In this document: piece after piece, positions 44,413 to 53,951 of the stretch
How positions within the stretch are numbered: position 1 is the stretch's first letter
Layout of the letters: each line of letters begins with the position of its first letter
Origin: Mustela lutreola
Lineage: Eukaryota; Chordata; Mammalia; Carnivora; Mustelidae
DNA length: 64,000 bases
NCBI RefSeq assembly: GCF_030435805.1
Contig: NC_081291.1
Coordinates: 13,663,001-13,727,000 of the forward strand
Direction of reading: 5' to 3'
Program-made: the position numbers and the translations under genes
Notes under the pieces: model-generated
Seen by the model: the letters and a program-made list of their open reading frames with translations, nothing else
The model's database searches: none
Told to the model about the DNA's origin: nothing

Positions 44413-44876
44413 GGGCCAGGGCAGAACGGAGGAAAGGCAAAAAACACAGAAATACTGTCATGGAGCGAGGAACTCATTTTGAGGAAAGACAATCCAGTCC
44501 ATTTGGGATATGCTGGACCCAAAGAGCCTGGGGAGTGCCCACAAGAGGACTCAGAAGGGGTTTGAACCCTGGAGGGAAGCCTTAGAGGACTCAGACTGCC
44601 TTGACCTCCTCTGCATGTGGCTGAGAAGCTTAGGGAATAAAATTATGACCATTATACACCTAACCGCTATTTCTGCTTCTGTACCTTCGCTTGCTAACCC
44701 ATGAGGAGAGGGAAAAATACCAGCAGACTTTCTAGACACTCTAACCGCACATCCTCCACCCAGAATTGAACCTGACAGAATGACTGCTCCCGGACCCCTC
44801 TACCCGGCTCTGGGTGCAAGAGATCATAACCATCTGGCACCCCACGGCTTGGCAGGGAGACCCCGGCCAATCCTGA

Positions 44877-44965
44877 TGATGAAGTCCCAGAACCTAAGTC
44901 AGGTTCGGTGGGGTGAGGAGGTTCGGAGCCGACGACTAAAGAAAGAATTCTTAAGACGTCGTTGG
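44877..44965 (-). mobile_element. LTR end fragment, same family as 43583-44066
   Basis: Only the U5 side remains (TGATGAAGTCCCAGAACC, then AAAGAAAGAATTCTTAAGACG). It stops exactly where a different LTR begins. Confidence 0.75.
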
Positions 44966-45329
44966 TGACACATACCCTAGCCGTGCCAACCAAGCAGTTT
45001 GAAGAAAGACAGCCCTTTGACCTAACCAATAATCTGTTCCCAGCCTTTTCCCGCTCTGTAGCGCGCCAGTCATATTATAGAGTTGCTTTATGATTTTCCC
45101 GCGGTATGTGGCGATTTGTTACAAGATACTTTGATGTATGCTAAGTCCCTGCCTCCCCAAAAATAGTGTATAAAAGGTTTTGTGATCCTGAGCACGGGAC
45201 CTCTTAGTGTCACTGGTAAAGAGTGCGCGGAGGTCCGGGTTTGAACTCGTAATAAACGATCCTTGCTGTTTGGCTTTGACTCTGGACTCTGGTGGTCGTC
45301 TTTGGGGGTCCCGGAATTTGGGCATTTCA
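44966..45329 (+). mobile_element. LTR of a second ERV family
   Basis: TGACACATACC start, TATAAAA (45169-45175), AATAAA (45251-45256), and a U5 ending in CCCGGAATTTGGGCATTTCA. The layout is a complete LTR of 364 bases. It abuts the fragment of the other LTR family. TTGG and GTGG at its ends are only a partial target duplication. Whether it belongs to the ERV body further right is unclear. Confidence 0.7.
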
Positions 45330-46020
45330 GTGGCCAAGGGAGCCAGAGCTTCCTGCTGGACATTAGTCTGACCAGAGGCTCCCACCGGCTGCCTGGGACA
45401 GCTGGAAGGTTGTCATGTATGTGTCCTGTGGCTTCTTCAGCTCCAGGGCCCCCACAGCCCAGACTCCAACCTAGGTTCCGTTGGGTCGGCCATTTCTAGG
45501 GTTTGTGGTGAGCTGGACCTCGGGTGGGCAGGGCCATAGCCAAGGCCCAGGCCTCCCAGAAGGCCTGGAGAAGCATCTCTAGGCACCCAGTTGGACATGC
45601 TCCGCCTAGAAGTCCCCACAAAAACCACTCAGCCCCCAAAGTACAAGGGATGAGGGATGCCCGTGCTGAAGAGGCGGGGGGTGGGGGAGACTGTGTGTCC
45701 CTAGAGAAGGGCCCTCCCTCCCTAGCCAGGATCCCAGGGGCAAACACAAGACTGTCAGCAAAGCTGACTTTGCCCTTCAAACTTTGGCCTTCAAACTTTG
45801 GGGTCTGTTTGGGCCCGCAGTTGCAGGTCAGAGGCCAAGGCTGTGTACGAATAGCCCTCCCTCTTGTAGGACCTGGATGAGAAGTTTCCTCTAAGCCTTG
45901 GTTTCTGGAGCTGTAGAATGGGGATGATAAAAATGAAACCGGTGCGCGCCAAAATTCTGCCACTGCAGAGAGTGCCTTACTCAACCTCGCTCTAGTCCCA
46001 GCCCTGCAAACAAAAAGTTT
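45330..46020. other. Unassigned sequence after the LTR
   Basis: No recognised exon or repeat. It could be retroviral leader sequence or old host sequence; neither can be shown by eye. Confidence 0.35.
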
Positions 46021-46023
46021 TTC

Positions 46024-46679
46024 TGTAAGATTTTACTTATTTATTTGAGCAAGAGTGAGCACAAGCAAGGAGTGGGGCAGAGGCAAAGGGAGACGCAGAC
46101 TCCCTGCTGTGCAGACAGCCGCATGTGGGATTCGATCCCAGAACCCTGGGATCATGACCTGAGCCGACGGCAGAGGCTTTAACCCACTGAGCCACTCAGG
46201 CACCCACGTCAGTTTTTCTTTTTCTTTCTTTCTTTTTTTTTTTTCCAAATATTATATTTATTTATTTATTTATTTGACAGAGAGAGAGAGACATCACAAG
46301 TAGGCAGAGAGACAGGCAGAGAGAGAGGGGAAAGCAGGCTTCCTGCTAAACAGAGAGCCTGATGCGGGGCCCAATCCCAGGACCCCAAGACCATGACCCG
46401 AGCTGAAGGCAGAGGCTTTAAGCCACTGAGCCACCCAGGCGCCCCCATCAGTTTTTCTTAATGTCCCTTTTTTTTTTTTTAAGATTTTTTATTTTATTTA
46501 TTTGTCATAGAGAGAGAAGCGAGAACAAGCACAGGCAGACAGAGTGGCAGGCAGAGGCAGAGGGAGAAGCAGGCTCCCTGCCAAGCAAGGAGCCCGATGT
46601 GGGACTTGATCCCAGGACACTGGGATCATGACCTGAGCCGAAGGCAGCTGCTTAACCAACTGAGCCACCCAGGCGTCCC
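46024..46679 (-). repeat. Cluster of three reversed CAN-type SINEs
   Basis: Copies at 46024-46206, 46247-46446 and 46472-46679. CATCAGTTTTTCTTAATGTCC and related phrases recur at the borders, showing successive insertions at one site. Confidence 0.88.
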
Positions 46680-47190
46680 TCTTAATGTCCTTTTTATGAC
46701 ACAGGACCCGGCGTTACTTTTGGTTGTCACATCTCCTTAGGCCCTTCTGGGTTGAGACAGTTTCTTGGACTTTCTTGCTGTTGATAACCTGGGCAGTGTT
46801 GAGGAGAACTGGTCAGGTGTGTTGTGGGAAATTGCCCAGCTGTGACTTGTCTGGTGTTTTTTCAAGGTTGGACTGGGGGTGACAGGTTTTGGGGGAGGAC
46901 CGCAGAGGTGAAGCGGCCTGCCCAGCACACGGGGTCCAGGGCACATGCCATCAGCGTGGCGTTTCACCGTGGTGTTGACCTGGATCAGCTGGCTGAGATG
47001 GGCTCCATCGGGTGTCTCCACCGGAAGTCACTCTCCTCCCCTGGTCGGTGGGGTGCCCCGGGGGAAGGAAGTCAGAGGGCACAGCCACACCTCAGCCTAC
47101 ATCTGGAGCAGGACCGGAAGAGCACACGCTCTTTTTCCTTTTGTGGTTAATCTTGAGAGGATCATGTAGGGATGCCAAAGAAACTTCTTA
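46680..47190 (+). mobile_element. Ancient L1M-type 3' UTR fragment
   Basis: 'cttctgggttgagacagtttcttggac', 'gtgttgaggagaactggtcagg', 'ttggactgggggtgacaggttttggg' and 'gtggtgttgacctggatcagctggctgag' follow an old L1 3' UTR. It matches the part that comes next after the fragment at 24080-24620. Element sense strand is uncertain. Confidence 0.6.
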
Positions 47191-47459
47191 AAGTTCAAAA
47201 TGTCACCCACAATCCTGCTCCCTTCACTCAGGTCTTTTATCTCTTTCTTGTTGTTAAACTACACACGCATTTCATTGTGTTGACCAAACGCCTTGTTGTG
47301 TAATGTCTTACTCTTGAGATGTTTTCAGTAGTGCATGGCCCTGGGTGGGTGACAGAGGTCATCTCCAGGCTTGTAAGAAGGCGCTGGCGAGAGGGTTCTT
47401 ACTCAGAGGCGGTTCTGTCCCCAGGAGATACCTGGAGACAGCTTCCTTCCTTCCTTCCT

Positions 47460-47664
47460 TTTTTTTTTTTTTTTTTTTTTAAAGATTTTATTTATTTATT
47501 TGACAGAGATCACAAGTAGGCAGAGAGGCAGGCAGAGAGAGAGAGAAGAGGAAGCAGGTTCCCTGCCGAGCAGAGAGCCTCATGCAGGACTCGATCCCAG
47601 GACCCTGAGATCATGACCTGAGCTGAAGGCAGCTGCTTAACCCACTGAGCCACCCAGGCGCCCC
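47460..47664 (-). repeat. CAN-type SINE
   Basis: Reversed copy flanked by CTTCCTTCCTT on both sides. Confidence 0.9.
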
Positions 47665-48040
47665 CTTCCTTCCTTTATTTCCTTCCAGAACGGGGGCAGC
47701 TCCCCCGTTCTGGAAATGCACAAGATAAGAGAATCTGTTCCCACTGAGCTTATCGATATGGGGGCCAAGTCCCAGCGAAAGGCCAGGGAAATTATCCAGG
47801 CAAGTGCAGTGCCCCTATGGGATCCAGACGATGGAGTTTCTCTTCCTGGGCAGGAGGCCAAGAAAATGAGCAGCACCAGCACACACCCCAGCCTCTGAGA
47901 GCACCTGCAGGGGCCTCAAGGTACTCGCTGCCTTATAGAGCGGATTCTTCCAGCCTGCAGGGAGGCTTGGCCCAATGAGGAGGACCCCCTGAGGACGCGG
48001 CCCTGGAAATCGATAGAAAAGGTACAGCAAATTCTTCTTT

Positions 48041-48225
48041 GTAAAGATTTTATTTACTGGAGAGAGAGGGACAGAGAGTGAGAGAGAGCAGGAACAGGGA
48101 GGAGAGGGAGCAGCAGGCTCCGCTCTGAGCAGGGGGCCCTGATATGGGGCCGAATCCCGGGACCCTGGGGACATACCCTGAGCTGAAGGCAGATGCTTAA
48201 CCAACTGAGCTGCCCAGGTACTCCA
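48041..48225 (-). repeat. CAN-type SINE in the ERV
   Basis: Diverged reversed copy splitting retroviral sequence before pol. Confidence 0.82.
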
Positions 48226-49867
48226 AGAATATGGAGAATTGGAGGGTTTTCCTTCTCCAGTACCAGAGAACATGCTGGGCACAGACATCCTATGAGGCCA
48301 AAGTCTGCAAACCTCTAAAGGTGAATTCTGGAGGCCAGCCATTGACATGAAAGAGGGGTACTGGTGTTATAATTGCCCAAGGGGCCTAAAGAAAGAGAAG
48401 GGATGAATCAAGCACCGCACCAAGTTGGTATGGGACACCTTGCCTCTGGTGCTTTCAACAGCTCAGTATGGCCAGTAGAGAAAACAGATGGCTCCTGGCG
48501 GATGGCTGAGACTTGAACAAATTGTGGTCCCCCAACCACAGGGCTGTGCTCAACACTGCCACCATCTCGCATACCTTGCCCATGGCCCTAGGAGTGTATC
48601 ATGCTGAGCAGGACTTGGCAAATGCCTTTTCCAATACACCCCTGGCCACTAGACGCAAGCTCAATTTGCCTTCATGTGGGAGGGACCCCAGTGGACCTCT
48701 CAACTGCTTCCCAAGGCTACTCGCCAGCCTCAATGTATGTCACGGGATGGATGGTAGCCCAAGGCTGGCCCCCATCCTCCCTCCCCACATCCGTAAAATG
48801 GGTCCATTACACCAATGACATGATGCCGACACGTAAAGACCGGTCTCTGTTCAGGGACGCTCTGCAGACTTCGCTGGGACATCTGTAGGTGAGAGGATGT
48901 GCGGTGAACCTGTGGCAAACTCAAGACCCAGGCACCGCCATGCAGGTTGAGCCGCTCACGAAGGGAGGGCATATCCTGGTAAGAACTTCTCTGCCGGGGC
49001 AAGGGGTGCGTTGAGAGCCTGTCCCATTGACTCACCTCTGCCCTGGTTTGAACTCCCACTTTGACTAAGGCATGCTGACTTCTAGCAATGGGGTACCCTA
49101 CCTACCAGCCCACAGCATCTAGAAAGGAGGTGCTGGTAGGCCCCACGGAGGAGCTAGAGCCTCCAAAGATCCCTGCCCCTATTCCTGTGGGGAGCCTCCG
49201 TGGCCCACAGGGAGCGAGGGGCACTTTTCCGCTGATGCCTGGCGCGCAGAATGTTCTAGTCGGGGTAGCCTACCCACGTGAGCTACCATCGTTAGGCAGT
49301 TTCACACTGACACCATCTGGACGGAAAAAGGAACAAACCACAGCCTCCAGTGGGTTCAGCTCAGAGCTGGTTTGGCTTATCACTCAGAAGCCGGGTTAAC
49401 CCTTTGCACTGATAGTTGGGCTGTTTTAAAAGGATGAACCCCAGGGCTTAGACAAGGAAAGCTGAGAGGTGGGCGATCATGAACAAGCCTTTGTGGGGTC
49501 GGGGTATGTGGGAGAACATCTGCGTTCACCTGCAGGAGACAGAGGCATCCTCATTATCTTCCACGTGCTAAACCCCCACACCGGGCTCCCAAAATTCAGA
49601 GAGCTGATGCCCCAGCCCAGGGAGGAGGCCTGGCCACCATTCTTTCAGCAGATACCACAGACTGGGTACATAGGAAGAGTAGCCGCTGTGGCACCAGGGC
49701 GGGACGGTGTATTGCCAAAGATTGCCCTTGAAATCCAGTGACTTGGTTAATGGAATACCATGTACTCTATGTTCTAGAACAACACCCCAGGTAACTGCCA
49801 AAGGAGTTGTCGGGGTTCCCAACCAGTAAGGCATTGCCAAGTTTATTTTGTTGTCCCTTTCCCACTG

Positions 49868-49977
49868 ACTTTTTAAGTTCATTTATTAAGTCATCTCCAC
49901 ACCCAGAGTGGGACTTGAACTCACGACCCTGAGATCCAGAGTCACACGCTGTACTGACTGAGCCACTGAGGCACCCC
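49868..49977 (-). repeat. SINE head piece in the ERV
   Basis: Only the tRNA-like half (ACTTGAACTCACGACCC to GAGGCACCCC) is present. Confidence 0.75.
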
Positions 49978-51142
49978 TGAGCAAGGGCTCTAACTATGGT
50001 TTGGTTTGTGAGGTCCATGTATCTGGCCCAACCCAAGCTTTCCCCTGTCACTGAGGTGCAAAGCAGGCTGCCTCTATTAAGGGATTAGAGACGCTGAGTA
50101 TGATGTATGGAAATCCTCATCAAGTGGACAGTGATTGGGATCACGTTTTAAGGTCATAATGTGCAAGACCGGGCAGAAGAACAGGGAATGGAGGCTCCAT
50201 CTCCCCACTCAGCCATGAGCAGCACATCTGGGAGAAAGGAAGAATGGACTATTAAAGCAGCAGGTTAAATTGCTAACAGGTAAAGCCAAAGCCAGCTTGG
50301 CAGGATGGACAAAGGGACTGTTGCAGGCTTAAGGCATTGGAATGATCAACCCACCACCCCATCTGCCAGCCTGGGGTCCCCTGGCAAGGCTCCCAATCCC
50401 GCAAAGCTGTTGGGAGTCTCCGGAGACAGCGATGGCCCTGATTCTCGCTGCAACCAGCGTGCTGTGCTGTTGAGGACACTAAGCCCCATCCCGCCGGGGA
50501 GAGGCGTTATCTACTGGAACTGACAATGGGATGTCCCCCTGCGCTGCGTGAGTTACTTCAATCTTCAGTCTCCACTGGGATCCTGTTGTCCTGCTATTAA
50601 GCCCGATCTGTGGAATCCCACTAAACCTGGAATGGACCCCACACCCCAGAAAGAGGGGAGAACACACAGATCCTGAGCCTGTCCTGCCCCTCGTCCTGTC
50701 TCTTCACCTCTCCCCCGGCCAACAGGTCAGTCCTGGTATGTACAGCCCAGCCAGGTTCCTAAAGTGGCAGCCACATTAACAAGACTTCCCCGTACAAGTT
50801 TCTACTACATAGCTATCTTTTTGGCCTTAGACTTCAGCTGCCCCAGAGGGTGTCCAGTCATGGGATGGGCACCCAAGGGAACTACCTTTCTACTGAGGAC
50901 CCACTTGTGTGCCTGGCAAAGGAGTCAGTCCACACCTGTGGGGATTCGGGCAGCTGTCCCTCTTTAGCTTGTCAGGATTGCTGTGGGTACCACTCCTCCA
51001 GGGAGCAGAGCAGAAGGCACACAAGCAGTACATTAAGGAAGCATAAGCTAGGACAGGTGCTCCTAATTCAGCGGATGTTACCAATACTGATCCAGAAATC
51101 TGGCCTGTGGCACATCTCTCAATAACATTGGGCATGGGGGGA

Positions 51143-51344
51143 GGCACCCAGATGGCTCAGTCGTTGGGTGTCTGCTTTCAGCTCAGGTCATGATCCTAGG
51201 GTCCTAGGATTGAGCCTCACATCAGGCTCCCTGCTCAGTGGGACGCCTGCTTCTCCCTCTCACACTCCCTCCTGCTTGTGGTCCCTCTCTCGCCATGTCT
51301 CTCTCTGTCAAATAAATAAATAAAATCTTAAAAAACAAAACAAA
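51143..51344 (+). repeat. CAN-type SINE in the ERV
   Basis: Plus-strand copy. ACATTGGGCATGGGG / ACATTGGGCACTGGG flank it as target duplication. Confidence 0.9.
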
Positions 51345-52168
51345 ACATTGGGCACTGGGTATTCTTTTTCTTTTGATTGAATAAAACAGGCAGCCCATCC
51401 AAAGGATCCTAAAATACCACTATCAGAGCCATAGGTGGCTTCACTCTGGTTTGGGATGGGTTCATGTGGCTTTCCCTGGATTACAGATAGTAGAGGACGC
51501 ATGTACCTCAATGTGGGGAACAGAAAACAAAACAAAACAAAACAAAACACTCTAAATGGAACCAACCCAGGTACACCAGGGATATGGGATGGATGTTACT
51601 GTAATGTAAATCCAAATGGGTCCTAATGATGGTGTGGCTCAAATCTTTGGCTTGGCTTCCACCTGGGTCGTTGGGCCAGTTAACTCTGGGTTCTCCCAGC
51701 AATCTGCTCTGTAGTAACAAAAGTTGACCGTCTCCCTCTCCTCGAGGTCAGATGGGCACGTTTTCCACTGGTATGATCGCTGAGCCACCATGTTTGTTCC
51801 CTCCATTGGCCTGGAGGAAGTTATAGTGCGCAGAGACGCCCTTACTAAATTCACTCTGTAAAGCCTTAAATGATAACTAACAAAACCTGTCCTACTAAAC
51901 CCTGAAATATCTGTAATGAGAAAAGCTGTCTGCCAAATTAGAATGGACTCGGATTTATGACCGCCTTGCATGGAAGCGCCTGTCCCATTATCCAAGTTCA
52001 TACCTGATGAGTCTGCTAATGTATCATCTTAATTAAAGCACAGGAGGACACAGTGAATGTCCTGAGAGATCCCACCCACGGCCTAAGGGACTTAATAAAT
52101 AAGCAGTTTGGATCATGGGAGTTCTGGTGGAAAAAAACGGTTACTTATTTTGGAAGTCATTATTTCAA

Positions 52169-52170
<2 letters not shown>

Positions 52171-52211
<41 letters not shown>

Positions 52212-52389
52212 AAGATTTTATTTATTTGACAGACAGATCCCAAGTGGGCAGAGAGAAAGGCAGAGAGAGAGGAGAAAGCAGGCTCCTTGCTGAGCATAGA
52301 GTCCGAAGTGGGGCTCGATCCCAGGATCCTGGGATCACGACCTGAGCCAAAGGCAGAGGCTTAACCCACCTAGCCACCCAGGCACCCCT
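52171..52389 (-). repeat. (TG)n and CAN-type SINE in the ERV env region
   Basis: (TG)19 at 52171-52209 is followed directly by a reversed SINE (about 52211-52389). CAATTTGTGT on both sides of the block suggests the dinucleotide repeat grew at the insertion point. Confidence 0.88.
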
Positions 52390-52564
52390 CAATTTGTGTT
52401 TTGTCTTGCATGTGCTTAGAATGCTGCTGTGGCATCTGCCTCCATTGTAGCCGGACAGCCACCAAGCAGGCTACCTCCATGCTAACTGAAACCCCCTTCT
52501 CTTTTTGGTTCATCTTTTCCAGGATGTTTGTTTCTTTTTCTTTTCTTTCTTTCCTCCCCCCCCC

Positions 52565-52589
52565 CCTTTTTTAAAGATTTTATTTATTT

Positions 52590-52628
<39 letters not shown>

Positions 52629-52768
52629 CACAAGCAGGGCGCGCAGGAGGCAGAGGGAGAAGCAGGCTCTCTGCGGAGCAGGGAGCCCCACCCGCTGGAT
52701 CCCAGGACCCTGGGATCAGGACCTGAGCTGAAGGCAGACACTTAACCACTGAGTCACTCAGGTGTCCT
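52565..52768 (-). repeat. CAN-type SINE in the ERV
   Basis: Reversed copy with an (AG)n expansion (52596-52622) and a C run ahead of it. Confidence 0.88.
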
Positions 52769-53569
52769 GGGGCATCTTATAGCCATTGATATTTGAATGT
52801 CCTATACTTTTCACATGTCACTAAGAACCCTTTTGATTCCCTGCCCCCTTCAACCACTGGCAGCTATTAGACTTGAGCTGGGGGCAAGGGTGGCGACAAA
52901 TAGGTCACACACTAGCAGCCTGGGGGCTGTCTTTGTGGCTTTGTGGGCGCAGGCTAATCGACCAAGAACCACGGGTGCAGAACCTGTGGTCTCCGATCCA
53001 ATCTGTGCTTCAGGGTGACTGCCTGGGCTCATTACAATATATTTACATTGTGGCTTTGACCCCCACCTCCTACCCCACTGTGGGGGAAGATGGCCACGAC
53101 ACTTCCGGCAAGACCCTGTAGAGTCAAAAACTCCCCTTCCGAACCGGTAGGAGGAATCCCTTAGTTGGAAACCTCAATGGCAGACCACCGTAACTGTGCT
53201 CCTAAACATAAAAGGAAAAAAGACACCCCTAGCCTCAGGTCAGCTGCGATCCCTGAACCTGCCCGCTCTCCCACGTCGAGTGTGCGGTTCTCAACAAACT
53301 GCTTTGTGCTTGCTACCTTGCTCTTGGCTGTCTTCACTCCAGCGCAGATCCTCGGATAAATCTTTCGTGGGAAATTCAAGAACCGAGACCTCCATTCACA
53401 CAACGCGCCCCCCCCCTCCCCCGGTAACATGAACAAGTCTGCAAGTTACACAAGATTTATTGGCTCATGGTGGTCCGTATTTTTTGTTATTTAAACTAAT
53501 CGCTGCATAACCCATGAAAGTTTACTTTAGGAAGACTTTCTAGAACTAGAATTGCTTTTTTTTTACATT

Positions 53570-53951
53570 TCTCCGCTAAAAGCCCGTGCGTGCGTCGGGA
53601 GAGGGTGATGCCGCAAGGGTTTCTGGGGAGCGTAGTTCTGGTTTAGGGTAAACCAAGACTTCTGGCGCAGAGCGGGGATACTTCTGGCGGAAGTCGCTAG
53701 GAGAGAGAAGGAAGCAACGCAATTTTCCGTAAACGTCGCTCACGGGCACTCCTGTGCGACGCACGGGGACGTGGCAGCACTTTCCCATGCGATTGGCCAG
53801 CTGTCTTCCGGGCACGCGCAATCGGCTCTTTTGACCCCGCCTTCCTTACGGTAGTCTGGGATTTGTAGTTTAGACTCTTACCCGAACTCCGCGGCGGTTC
53901 TGCCGCTCGGAGTTGCGAAGCCGTCCCGGCCTTCGGCTCTTGTCTGAGAGG
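53570..53951 (+). promoter_or_regulatory. MVB12A CpG-rich promoter with two ZNF143/Staf-like motifs
   Basis: CpG dinucleotides become dense from about 53580 and stay dense through exon 2. There is no TATA box. CTGGGATTTGTAGTTT (53856-53871) and CTGGGGAGCGTAGTT (53622-53636) resemble the reverse of ACTACAATTCCCAG, the ZNF143 site common in housekeeping promoters. The start site is probably between 53880 and 53930. Confidence 0.65.

Larger units (their letters stand above)
47690..53402 (+). mobile_element. Class I endogenous retrovirus body (fossil) between BST2 and MVB12A
   Basis: Plus-strand pol traces are clearest at about 48360-48900, with reverse transcriptase-like FAFMW and SVKWVHY phrases. 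The later part of pol is inferred by position at about 49450-50270. Env-like sequence spans about 50750-52500, with transmembrane-subunit traits near 51950-52120 (a FIPDESAN-like phrase). A TGTGGGGGAAG...CATTCACACA segment (53079-53402) may be the 3' LTR. No certain 5' LTR was found; the left border is approximate. It is broken many times and holds five SINEs and a (TG)n, so it is old. Confidence 0.7.
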
